Origin: Ottelia alismoides
Lineage: Eukaryota; Streptophyta; Magnoliopsida; Alismatales; Hydrocharitaceae
DNA length: 64,000 nucleotides
Direction: 5' to 3'
Assembly (NCBI GenBank): GCA_037367405.1
Contig: JAZKJV010006944.1
Span: 744,001 to 808,000 of the forward strand
The number at the start of each line of letters is the position of its first letter. The first letter of the stretch is position 1. Both the position numbers and the translations under genes were made by a program. Positions 10,615 through 21,700 of this stretch are shown piece by piece. The notes under the pieces were generated by a model. The model saw only the letters and a program-made list of their open reading frames with translations. It was not told the DNA's origin and ran no database searches.

Positions 10615-12685
10615 GATGTGGTCTCTTGACTCACATCTTTTGCATCTCACGCCTAATTTTCACTGTTCCTCCGCCTGTATAGATCCAGTTGTCCATATCA
10701 TTCTATTCTTTAGTCCCACATACCTTTTTTCATCTTATGATTATGCTATACTTAGGGTGTACTTTACCCTAAGTATAGGGGGGATGTAGGACCTGCGGGT
10801 ATTCTTTTCATTCTTTCTGCTCCTGTTTTCCTGCCTATACTTAGGGATATTTTACCCTAAGTATAGGGGGGGCAGACTCTGTATCTTCTTTACTCGGATT
10901 TCCCTTCATGTACAGCTTGCTATACTTAGGATTAGTTAATCCTAAGTATGGGGGGAAACCACCGAGTCCCTCTCATTCTATTCACTTATTCGTTTCTGTA
11001 CTTAGCCATTCCTTTTCACGCCCCTTTTACTAAGCACGAGTTATGTCTTCTTCATCGCTCTTGATCACTCTGAGGACATCGTTCGAGCTAAGTATAGGGG
11101 GTGTATATATTTCATATATACTTTAGCCATAACTCGTACTTTGTGTGAGTGTGTTAATAAATAAAATGGCTAAAAATCACAAAAATTTAAAAAATCACAA
11201 AAATTTAAAAAAATTTTTATGAACATAAACTTCTTTTTGCACATACATAGCTAGTGTACAAAGTATTTTTGTAAAAATGATTTCAAAAATCTTTTGTGTA
11301 AAGCTTGTGTAAATATTTTTGTATCAAAATTATGTATATAGTACAAAATTTTTCCAAAATGTTTTGAAAATCAAAAGTTTGCAAAAATCTTGTGTAAATA
11401 TTTGTAAATATCTTTTTGTAAAACTTGCACCTCATGCATCATTCATCCATGATTTCAAAACATTTTTCAAAAATTTTGCATGATTGTAAAATATTTGTAA
11501 ATAGCATCTTGTGTACATAAATGTATATAGTTTTTCCTGGATGAGAGTTGACATTTAAACCAAGCCTGGAATTGAATTGAGAAATGGAGCTTGAATAAGA
11601 TCTTAATCCACCTAACTCTAAGAGGAACCTTATTGGACTTAGGGTTAAAGCTTTTCAGGTCCATAAGGACTTAATTCTTTGAGTCCACTTGGCTATGAGC
11701 ATATGTCATCTTGATGAGCCTAAGTAGAGCACTTAACAACACACGCATGACTCTTAGAGACAATGGCTTGACTTGCACCTGCACTTTACACATGGCTCTC
11801 CACGGATGAGGTGGTGAGGAGGCAGTTTCCTTTGGCTTGGGGTAGCATATGAGGGTAGTACTTCTAGGAGGAACCTCTCTTCTTCTTCTAGTGAAGGAAG
11901 TGCGTCTCAACTTGGTCTAGTGATGATGAAGGCTAAAGACAGAAGCTGTGGGTTGTAATAAAGCTTCAAAAGAGGGATAGTCTACTGGCTCAAGAGGAAA
12001 ATTTCTTGTATATGTTGCACCATGTAGATATGTTGTATAGAAGTCCTTGAAAAAAAATGCAAAATGCAAAAAGAACTCCAAAAACAAGTGGTGGGTCGGA
12101 TTGAAAATTTAATAACCCCACCGGAGTGTATATAGTCAAATAAAGCAAAGCTTATGGTCTCCATGTTACATCTCATGAAGCTTGCAGCAGGAGACTTAGC
12201 TACACTGGCTAAGCTTCCAAAAGTCTATACTTCTTCCCCCTCTTCTTGAGCCGGTTGCACTTGAACTTAGAAGGGAATACCCCGCTTCTCGAGGAAAGAG
12301 TTGCTAGACCGAGGCATTAGAGTTACCAGGTTGAGGGAGGTTGTTTCTTTGTTACTTCTGAGGTGGGGAGCCACATATCACTTACACTGCATGGAAAGAT
12401 TCATGGTCATTAGAGTTTGTATATGTAGACTTGTTCTGATCTGGTTTATTGAGGACTCTTGCCCATAGATTGGTGGAACTTAGAGGCTGTTCGGTTTTAA
12501 GCTTAAGTCCAAATAAGGTTCCGACACATTAATAATCCAAAGATCTGATCGAGCTCCATATCCCAATTTAATGAAGGCAAGTTTAATAATCAACCTTGAT
12601 CCATGTGCATCCTCTTTTTCTTTTTCTCTTTCTTTCTTTTTCACTTCTTTTTCAAATAAGTGTTTGCTAAGGGACTAGCAAAGTT
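10615..12685 (+). other. E1 3' untranslated region
   Basis: This is 2.07 kb without a sustained ORF, where some Athila relatives carry an env-like gene. It begins with the hairpin array (10746-11101), then an AT-rich stretch of TTTGTAAA-like repeats (about 11150-11470) and a mixed region. It ends with a pyrimidine run (about 12608-12655) and a small hairpin TTTGCTA/TAGCAAA (12662-12681) before the polypurine tract. The minus strand of 59489-61382 (E9) matches it in order. Confidence 0.8.
10746..11101 (+). repeat. Hairpin array repeating the polypurine tract, E1
   Basis: Three long hairpins: CTATACTTAGGG pairs perfectly with CCCTAAGTATAG at 10746-10778 and again at 10835-10866, and CTATACTTAGGATTA-like arms pair at 10920-10950. 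Each right arm runs directly into five or six G (ending near 10783, 10872 and 10955). A fourth right arm, GCTAAGTATAGGGGG, is at 11086-11101 and is followed by a TATATAT/ATATATA stem. The right arm plus G run equals the true polypurine tract at 12686-12698. Confidence 0.9.
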
Positions 12686-12698
12686 AAGTATAGGGGGG
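12686..12698 (+). promoter_or_regulatory. E1 polypurine tract
   Basis: AAGTATAGGGGGG lies immediately upstream of the TG that opens the 3' LTR. In LTR elements this tract primes plus-strand DNA synthesis. The same string precedes the LTR of E8 (58436-58448) and, on the minus strand, that of E6 (45269-45282). Confidence 0.92.
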
Positions 12699-15600
12699 TG
12701 ATGAATACCCATTCAGCACTCTTTATTCTTATATTTTAGCTACAAAAACCTTTGCAAATGCATGTAAATATATGTAAATATAAATAATTACCAAAAGCAT
12801 GCATTGTGTAAAAACCTATAATTAGCATGTTTTTGTGCAAAAATAAAGAATAAAGATTAAAAAGAAAAAGAGGGAAATATTTAGAATAAATATTGAGCAT
12901 CCTAACCCAAGGGAGGGCTCAGCATGGGCCTGACCGCATCAAAGCCAAAGTAGAGGGAGATAGGAGCTCATGTGTAAATATTTGTGTAAATACATAAAAC
13001 TATATTTTCCTCACCCAAAAATATGCTTGTAAATATTTTTACATATTTATAAAAGATAAAAGCAAAATAAAAAGTTAAAAATCAAAAAGAACAAAAATAC
13101 CCTTTTACCATGTACATAGACCATGCTCCTACATTGACTTAACCTTATAAATAAATAAAGTTATTTTCAAAACTTTTTGTAGATATTCCATGTTATATAT
13201 TGTAAATAAATAAAAATAAGAAGCATCAAAACAAAAATCCAATAAAAATTACAAAAAGTAAAAATACAAAAATACCTTGTACATATGCCATGTATGTAGA
13301 TGTATATAGCTATTTATTTTACCCATGTACATAAACAGTAAAAATAAAATAAAAATATCTTTTTATTCCTAATTTTATGATATAAATAAATAAAATATAA
13401 AATGGGAATAAAAATGCTCAAAAATAACAAATTAAAAATCAAAAATTAAAAAAAATACATATTGTAGATATACCTATGTATAGCTATATAATGTAAATAC
13501 CTTATTTTTATTTCCAAAAATTAATTAAAAATCACCAAAAAATAGAAAAAAATAAAAGAAAAATATTTCATGTTGGGAGTTTTTGCAGATTCGGCCCCTA
13601 GCTACCCCAATTTGTCACCTCAAGATCCAGCCACGTGGCCTGATTTCATTGGGTCCTGGGGATGTTGACCGCCGGTCAACTGGCCCCCCCAGGACCACTT
13701 CTCTTGGGTTTGGGCGCCTGACCCGAGTTCCCTGATTTTTAGCGCCTAAACCCGATTGCGTCTCACCTAAACCCCGGGTCAGATCCATGCACTACATGTT
13801 CGCCACCCTCGCCGGAGCCTTAGCCTCGGGATCCGCCCTCCAGATTGCCCTACCCGCGCACCTCTTTCCGGACCCTCCATGGTATATATTTCGAGCTCCG
13901 CCACTTTCAATCGGCATCTTTTGGCCATTTGCTTCGTTCTCCAGTGAGCTCCAGAGAGAGAGAGAGGTGACAGCTCGCGCCTTGACCTGTTGCAGCGAGG
14001 AGAGGAGGCGAAAGCCATCGATCCGACGATTCTTCACCGCCGTGCTCCGCCCCGAGTTGGAGCTCGAGCCTCGGACGTCGGCGGTCCTTGAGGCGAAGAC
14101 CCAGAGCTGCGCAAGCTCGACCACAGCCCATTCCTCCACCCAGGTAATCATTTAGCTTAGGTATTTAGTCTAATTTTCGATTTCCCCCAAATCTCGTCGT
14201 CGCCGACCATCATCGATTCCGACCATCTCCCCCTTCCATTCGATCATCGGAATCCCCCATCACGTTCGCCTTTCCCTCGCGCACCTTCTCCTCCCCTCCG
14301 TTCAACCCAGCTCGCACAGGAGCTGGGATTCGAACCCCTTCGTCGTCGCATCGTCGGGGTTCGCCCGCACCACCGCACCGTCCACCCGCACCACCGCTAA
14401 CGGGGACGAGGCAGTTTGCCCTCGACCCAGGAGCTCTTTGGTTGCATTTTGCAGGTCAATCGTGGGTTGTCTGAGGCCCTCCTACTTGAGAACCAGAGCT
14501 TCTCCTCCGCCGGAGTCGACAGAGCTCTCCGGAGCTCCGTTGGTTCATCGGAGACATCCCACAAACGCGGGAGGCCAAGACGAAACTTCCTCGATCATCA
14601 GAAGCCCCCGCGGAGGCTCGGAGCGCGAGTATTCGGTCGGCGAAGTTCGCCGGCCGCCTGTTCTTCCAGCATCCTCCCGAGTCGTTGATCGTGCCTCCTC
14701 GCTCCAGTTTTGATCAGCACCGTCCATCTCCGGAGCAGCCTTGATCGTCCGATCTGGGGAGGCGTCATCTGGAGCCTCCACCGTTAGCCGTCGCTCGATC
14801 AGCCACGTGGAGAGCCCTCAGACGTCGATTAGGCCCACGTTTTCAAAGTCTCAGGCGCCGCTGTCTTCAGTCGTCCGATCCGCCACGCGTCACGCATCCG
14901 GCCGTCGACATAAATAAAAAGGGGTAAATTGTCTTAGGCCCCCTTTTCTTTTATGCATTTAGTGTTAGTCTTGTAAATATTTTTCGTATTTTATTTATGT
15001 TGGTTTATTTGCACAATGGACCCTGCGCTTTAGTGTAATTGCATTTATACCCCTACCTCTTGTGAACCACGTGCTTCGTCACGTATTTTATTGGGATATT
15101 TGCAGTATATGCCCTTGTTGTTCTGGCTGTTATGAAATGAATGAAACCTTTTTAATATTTGCATTTATACCCCTGTGAATGATTTAATTCCGCATATGCG
15201 TGTTTTCTTAGGTTATTTGCAGCTGAGGCCCTCGGACTTTTGGTACGTGTTACCAGTAGGTCCTTGGAACTTAGTTTTATTACATATAGGTCCCTGAGTG
15301 CCCCAGGCACGCGCTTGGCGCGTGACTTCTTGGGTTAATTGCACCTGGACCTCCAGAACTTTGGGTATTTGCACTTTGGTCCCTGTGCACAGTGCCCTCT
15401 TGTCATTTTTGAATAAAATATCAAATCACCTCCAAATTCGATGAAAATTTGACACATGGCTCCTGCCATGGTGTAGAATTTTTGAGAATTTTTGAGGACA
15501 TTTCTGAGTTTATTTGCTATTTTTAAAAATTCAAAAACATACATTTTTGCTACTGTCCAGAGTTAAAAACCCCAAAAAAATATAAACCCCCCCCCCCAAA

Positions 15601-16341
15601 TTCTATAAAAATTAGGTACTGTTTATTTTGTGTTCTTTGATTTTCTAGCCAATTTTGGCTATTTTTCACTGTTTAAAAACCAAAAAAACTTAAAAACACC
15701 TAAAAACCCCTAAAAATTCTATTAAATAACCTAAAAACCCAAAAACAATAATTTTGGTACTCAAATTTTCCTTGTTTTACCTAGTTTACAGGAAAAATAC
15801 CTCCAGGCCCTTTTAAGGTCCTTAGATATTTTATCTAGGGATTTTGGGCCTGGCTGGACAATACCTTGCATTTTTACTACTGTTTGATTTTTAGAAAATA
15901 AAATATACATCATAAAAATTCCAAAAATTCACCAAAAACATTAAAAAACATAAAAAACATAAAAATATTTTTGTTTGAATTTTTGCTTGATTTTTGATGC
16001 ATTAAATAATTTGTTGAAGTGTGATTGTCTTTCGTCTCTCTTATTTCCTTTACATCTTAAAAATCCAAAAAAATATAAAAATAATCAAAAACCACTAAAA
16101 ATCTGTTGTCTTTCATTTTATTCATTTCGACTACTTCGTAGGCCTCTCGGCCAATCCGTGCTCCTTGAGTTCGACCCTGGGTGCTATACCAGGTTAATCT
16201 CATAGCAGGACCGCTTGCTTCGTGCTTGATTGATTTTATTAGTGGTTCATTTTTCTTGATTGACACTTCTGAGTGACTGAGGTCGCAACGACCTAATTTT
16301 CTGTACCTTATACCTTAGTCGCTCGGGTTCTCGTGTCGTCA
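12699..16341 (+). repeat. E1 3' LTR, complete (3643 bp)
   Basis: It begins TGATGAATACCC after the polypurine tract and ends GTCGTCA, matching the 5' LTR end at 2377. U3 (12699 to about 13880) is very AT-rich. A GC-rich segment (about 13600-14900) contains the TATA box and presumed transcript start. The remainder is AT-rich. The length is long for the lineage. Confidence 0.93.
13883..13890 (+). promoter_or_regulatory. E1 LTR TATA box
   Basis: TATATATT in a GC-rich context, followed about 65 bases later by a GA repeat and the GC-rich leader. Transcription probably starts about 30 bases downstream. This is inferred from position and composition; the matching part of the 5' LTR is outside the window. 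Confidence 0.6.
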
Positions 16342-16346
16342 AGTAC
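16342..16346. other. Predicted target-site duplication of E1 (right copy)
   Basis: AGTAC directly follows the 3' LTR end and belongs to the interrupted E2 RT. A matching AGTAC should precede the 5' LTR about 1.26 kb left of the window. It cannot be confirmed here. Confidence 0.5.
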
Positions 16347-16790
16347 CCATCAAAAAAACAGAAGAACTCTTTCCCTGCAAGTCTCTCCAAGATCTGATCA
16401 ATAAAAGGCAAGGGAAAGTGATCTTTCTTGGTCGCAGCATTCAGGCGCCTGTAGTCAACACAGACACGCCATGGCGTAGGTACTCGTGTCGCGATCTCTA
16501 CCCCCTCCTCGTTGGTGACCATCTGAATTCTCGACTTCTTCGGGACAACATGAAGCGGGGCCACCCACTTGGAGTCAGAAATAGGGTATATAAACCCTGC
16601 TTTGCACCATTTCTCAATTTCCTTCTTCACCACTTCCCGTAGATTGGGGTTAAGTCTCCTTTGGAACTCATGGGAAGGTCTCACATTATCCTCAGTAAAA
16701 ATGTGGTGCGAGCAGAGAGCGGGGTTGATGCTTACGAGATCCGACACTGTCCAGCCTATTGCTTTACGGTTCCTCTCTAAAACTTCAACA
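16342..16790 (-). pseudogene. pol: E2 reverse transcriptase, N-terminal fragment
   Basis: The minus-strand frame shows the RT N-terminal blocks: the ERN/K..IGW segment, EFQRRLNPNLREVVKKEI, a WVAPLHVVPKK block, [20 protein letters not shown] and the phenylalanine-rich FFDGY. The protein ends at the DGY motif because E1 begins there; the DD catalytic motif would have been about 60 codons further. A one-base shift near 16785 separates it from the upstream spacer frame. Confidence 0.9.
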
Positions 16791-17460
16791 ACCTAGACAC
16801 CTATTCTAAAGTCAAGTCTGAGCTAATGATGACAGGATATCTCTCTTTGGGTTCCGCAAGAAAGGCATACTTGAGTGTAGGAGGTAGTGATTTCAGTTCT
16901 GGCAATGTGGTATCATCAAACAGATCTGGCTGAACTGAATCTGAATCCAGTTCCGTGCTGCATGAAGGTGGGCTAAGCTGAGTAGTACTCGCCACCAACT
17001 CAGAAGTAAAGGGAGTCGGATCACCAAAGAAACGCGGTAGTTCAGCCAAAGCCGCGTCCGACTCATCATCTATGTCCCATGATTGTTCCGAAGGGGATGG
17101 AACTGACAGATCCATATGGATCTCTGTGTCATCATGGGAATAGGTAGATGCATCTCTCACAAGATCAGACAATACCTGGCAAACTGCATCATCCACTATA
17201 CCCTTTCCAGATGAAAGGGACTCACTCTATTCTGAAGGAATCTGTCCCCAAATCCCGACTGTGCTAATCAAACTGCAATCTGCCTCTGAAGATGAGTACT
17301 CTGTGCTACTCTCTGAATCGTGTCGCTGACACTTGGTTTGCTTCATCTCAAGGTTCACTTCTCCACCTGGAGAACGAAACTTCATCATTCTCGTACCATA
17401 ACTGAAAGATGTGCATGCGGTCCTAAGGAAGGGTCGTCCGAGAATGATCTGAGATTCTCT
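16791..17460 (-). pseudogene. E2 protease C-terminus and acidic spacer
   Basis: It continues the gag-protease frame through in-frame TAG codons at 17461-17463, 17227-17229 and 16801-16803. The first part restores the ILGRPF end of the protease; the rest is Ser/Asp/Glu-rich, like the E1 spacer. No other domain is recognisable. Confidence 0.75.
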
Positions 17461-20427
17461 CTAATGATTGGGGGTCTCCATGTCCAAGACTGTGAAGTCA
17501 ACCTGATAGTTCTGCCCCTCAATCGAAATAACGACGTTCTTCACTTCTCTCTTAGGTCTCTTCACTGAACGATCTGCAAATTGGAGTAAAGCTCTGGATT
17601 TGCGAAGTGGTCCCAACTCCAATTTCTGATATAGTGCTAAGGGAAGTAAGTTAATCGAAGAATCGTTATCTAAGAGTGTGCGTGCAAACGCAATGTCGTC
17701 AATACGACTCTCCACATAGTGAGCACCCATGTCTCTTTTTTTCTTTGGCAAAGTCTGATTCTTGAGACAATAGGTTGTGGCTACTAATAAGACATGTGTC
17801 TTTATATTTTGATTATCTTTCTTCCTGCTAACCCTTGTAGGTGTGCATCTCACCTTAAGGTATTTTTGGAATGTAGGATGGTTAGCCACATACTCATCAA
17901 AGGAAACCTTAACTGTGATATTTTCTTTACAAAACCGTGCCATATCGGGATCATCTTTATGAATCTTTTTGATGCACTTTCCTGCCGTAAGAGCACGGGG
18001 GAAAGGGATGGAAGATAGAGAAACAGAAGATGAAGAGTCTGAATCATGAACTGAAAGATCATTCTTGCCATTAACAGAAACAGAGTTCTTCATACATGAA
18101 TCTTTTTGATGCAACATGGGATCAAAATAAAATCTATCTACTATAGGTTGTGGAATAGAAGCTGGAGTGCTATCAGCCACAACCGGAGATGCAAGGTCCT
18201 CCATAGATTCAGAAGTATATCCATGCTCCCGATGTTGCATACGTGCTCTCCTTCTCCTCTCGGCTCCCTGTGTAGAAATCCTCGAATGATGTTGATGGGG
18301 CTCCGAAATATGATGTGTCTCCTCCTCGTCCTCTGAAGACTCCTCAGGTAGAGCTCCAGAAATGCCCCTCCTCGTATCCCTCGCCCTGTCAGGTACGGTC
18401 ACGGTCCTTCCACTCCTAAGTGACATGTGGTTAGCCTCGTCACACGAAAGAATCTCATGTTCAGATCTAGGAGACGCTGAATAGTATACCTGATTAAAAT
18501 GCTGTTGAGAACTAGATCGGTTCAGGCTATTGGGGTTAGCCTGAACTTGGGCTGGGATCGAGGTAGAAGGTGCAGTCTGCTCGTCTCGCCATCTAGACAG
18601 GCGGTTGACATCCACCCGTAAGTCATGAACCTCGTTCCTGTAGGAACGGAGCTCGTCGAGTATCTGCTGCTGAATGTCCATAGGTCCAGACAAAGAAGGA
18701 AGTGGATAAGACTGGGAAGAAGAACGGGAAGACTGGACCTGCTGGACAGAGTACTACCTCTGCTGCTATTGGGGTTGCGGGCCCTGCTGGCCTGCCTGGT
18801 AATGGCCCTGTCGGCCATACTGCTGGTACTGCTGCCTCTGCTGCTGGGGTGGCTGGAATCCGGGGCTCTGCTATGAAGGAGGTGGTGCGGAGGTGAATGC
18901 AGTGTTGTGAAAGGTCGGGGGATGTTGGTAGGTCTGTAGGTCTCCTGTACTTCCCTGCCTGGTAGGGTCCTGAGTATACCATACTCCATTCACCTCCCAA
19001 ACCGGTGGAGGCTCCTCCTGAACTGTCTCTGCTAATGGAGGTGGCTGCTGGAAAGAATGGATGTAGGATTGGTCCTGCTCCCATGGCTGGGGTTGCCCTG
19101 ACACCAACTGCTCCTGAACATGGTGAACTCGGTATACGGGAGCAGAGGGTGCAGTCACGGCAGGTATCTTTATCTTAGATACCCTATCAGTCAACTCCTC
19201 CATTTATTTTGGGATCTTGGAGACACTCCTATCCAATTCATCAATTCTCCTATCAATCCTCTCGACTACAGTAAGCTTGTCAGCAAGGAGTCCCATACTA
19301 GGGATTACGTCTTGAGAGAGATCAACTGCAGCTGATTTTCCCCCTCCAAGTGAGACTAAACTGGGGGATGGTGTATAGGCCCTGCTGGTCATTTGGGAGC
19401 GGCTAGTTTCACCTATCTGCTCGAATACCCTCCAGACGGTATCCGCTCCTCGAGATGTATAGCTGCCTCCACAGGTAGCGCTCACTAAACCCTGCATCTC
19501 AGGGTTGAGACCAGTAAAGAATGACTGGACCAAGATGTTATCATCTATTCCATGACAGGGACACTTCTGCAGGATGTCCTTGAATCTTTCCCAAGCATCA
19601 CAAAAAGCTTCATGGGGTAATTGGGAAAAACTCGGAATGCACGTCCTCATCATGTTAGTTCTACTCAAATGGTAGAACTTCTTCAAAAACAGGTCCTTGA
19701 ATTGGGCATATGCGGTGACGACGATCCCAATATTCTTTACCCAATAATCAGCTTTGCCACCCAAGGCAAATGGAAGGGCTTTAAGCCTAATATAATCCTG
19801 GCTAACATTTTGATGTTTGAGGTTAGCGCAGATGAGCTCAAAGTCCCTTAGGAATGCATATGGTTCCTCAGAAGCATTCCCATCAATGTGTGGCAACAGG
19901 TTCAGAAAATGCGGCTTCAATTCAAAATCAACCTCGAGTTCGGCCGGACTCAAGTAGTTCCGAATTTGATATTGTCCGGGGTTATATGTCGCATCCATTG
20001 GTGGTTGGACCCCAACATTCAACTGTCCTAACTGAGCTCTGAGAAGTACATGTTGCTGCTCAGATGCAGCTAATCTGGCTAGTATCATTCTCATTGGGTC
20101 TTCCTGATTCTTTTCTTCATCGTCTTTCTTCTTTGGAGGCATTTTTCTTGTGTCTTCTTTAGGTCCTGAATCAGCAAGGTGTGCTTGATTAGAAGAGGAT
20201 TTATGAATCAAGGTATTCTCATCGAGGCGAAGGTCTTCCTCGGTGAGGTGGGAAGAGAGAAAGGGAATGGTTTGAGAGTAACCATCCTGAGAGTGACTGA
20301 TCATGGGCTCAAGAGGGTCATGAGTCCAGGTTGGTCCACATTGCGCATGGACCTGTGAAGACATACTTCTTGGAGGGTTCAACGGGAGATTCGCAAATTC
20401 CGAATAATTATCCCCCCAATCAGTCAT
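17461..20427 (-). pseudogene. gag: E2 gag-linker-protease in one frame, interrupted by stops
   Basis: The start chosen is the ATG at 20425-20427; the frame is open for 31 codons upstream. The Retrotrans_gag domain lies at about 20000-19450 (AFLRDFELICANL, a LPFAL segment, WERFKDIL, QSFFTGL). A proline/glutamine-rich tail follows, then LRSGR (about 18408-18425), PFPRAL (near 18000) and the protease with DNDSSINLLP (catalytic Asp 17668-17670). The frame never shifts over 3 kb but carries TAA at 19204-19206 and TAG at 18871-18873, 18766-18768 and 18754-18756, before the TAG at 17461. Each could be CAA or CAG after one C-to-T change. The second triad position is Asp where Gly is usual (D-N-D instead of D-x-G). 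Confidence 0.9.
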
Positions 20428-21680
20428 CTTCGATGTCAAAAAGAACCGATTTAGAACACGATATTTCAATGAGGTACTAGTTCTACGGTGCACGTAAATG
20501 TGCGGAGTAAACTCACACAATACAAACGCAATTCAAACCCTCAATTTCACCAACTCAACATATGATGACCGTAAGAGTTCGGCCGAATTATCTTGTCAAT
20601 TTTAGTTGGTGAGAAATACAATCTTGGAAAGATTAACGAGCTGTTAGGTGCCCGAATTTTCTACAGACTGACCCGGTTCAAAGAACCAGTAGTAAGTAAG
20701 AAATCCAAACTTGGCTCTATCCTAGGGTTGTCTCTCTATCACTTGCAAGTAAAACAAACAATGAGGGCTTTATGCACCCGAGAACAGGGTTCTTTTTATT
20801 CCAATTTTTTTAAATCGACCTGCTCAATTCAGTCCCAATTTTAGAGTTAGGTTATCACTTGAAATTTATGTGAACACATAAGCACGTGTACCGTTCAGTC
20901 CCAATTTCCTTTTGACCTTTAGTTATAAAACAAAAGTGGAATCGTAAATCAGAATGCAAACGAGAAACTATGATGCATGCTCAAAAGAAGGTATACTTAC
21001 AATGAATCCCAGCACTCTCCATGTATTATGCAAAACTGAATTTGTAAATATTACACTAAATGCATGAGATCGAGAAAACCGCACCTAAACAATATACTAT
21101 TAGTGGGGAAGAATTGATTTAATTTTGAGCTAAGTAATACGTGTTTATGTGCGTATCATTATGAATCTTATCAGATAAGTAAATCTTCTAAGATATGTGT
21201 GGCCTAAATTACGATGGGCACAAACAAATTTGATTCTAAACTACCATGTGCCTAATCCTTAAATTCGCCACTCAAATCGAGCCCCACCCTCACCGGAGAG
21301 TGAAACAGGTCTCGACACACCACAAATAAAGTCCAAGTCTTTTTACACACGCGAGCTCTCAAACAAGAGCCGCTATAAAGGAGCAAGAAAAATAATTACA
21401 ACAATTTAGAAAAGCTCTCTCGAAAAGAAATTAGATCTCCTCGCTCTTCAGCAGTCGGCGTGTGTCACGTCCGTCGACCTCCGATGTACTCCAAGTCCAC
21501 CGGGCCCTCGCAAGGAAAATAAGATTGTATTAGAGAGATAAAAAAACAAAATATATACACGAATATGAAGAAAAATAATTGAAAGGAAAATGGATTAATT
21601 ACAAGTGGCTCGGGGGTCAGACTACCTGAGTAAATGAAATCTAAATCCAAATTTTTAAATTAGTCCCTAAGTCGTTTGCC
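20428..21680 (-). other. E2 untranslated leader
   Basis: 1.25 kb between PBS and gag. It is conserved with the E3 leader (25236-26546) and, more distantly, with the E5 and E6 leaders: shared blocks around AATACAAACGCAATTCAAACCC, the ATGCATGCTC segment and the CTCTCACACGCGAG-type segment. No ORF is supported. Confidence 0.75.
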
Positions 21681-21698
21681 TCCCCGGCAACAGCGCCA
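21681..21698 (-). promoter_or_regulatory. E2 primer-binding site, tRNA-Asp type
   Basis: The minus strand reads TGGCGCTGTTGCCGGGGA, one change from the canonical Athila PBS. It lies two bases from the LTR end at 21701. Confidence 0.9.
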
Positions 21699-21700
21699 TC

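Larger units (their letters stand above)
1..16341 (+). mobile_element. E1: Athila-lineage Ty3/gypsy retrotransposon, 5' end cut by window
   Basis: The order is 5' LTR (partial), tRNA-Asp PBS, gag, protease, RT, RNase H, integrase, long non-coding 3' UTR, polypurine tract and 3' LTR. Window base 1 aligns with base 13960 of the 3' LTR, so about 1.26 kb of the 5' LTR lies outside and the full element would be about 17.6 kb. There is no env-like ORF after integrase and no chromodomain. By eye the two LTRs differ at about 20 of the first 500 aligned bases, mostly transitions. The element interrupts the reverse transcriptase of E2, which has the opposite orientation. It is non-functional: several frameshifts, one internal stop and a lost protease aspartate. 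The lineage is assigned from PBS, LRSGR motif, LTR start and pol sequence (established family knowledge). Confidence 0.93.

Noticed and set aside
10615..12685. Possible env-like gene after E1 integrase
   Set aside because: No ORF with signal peptide or membrane segments; only a 72-codon frame at the start.
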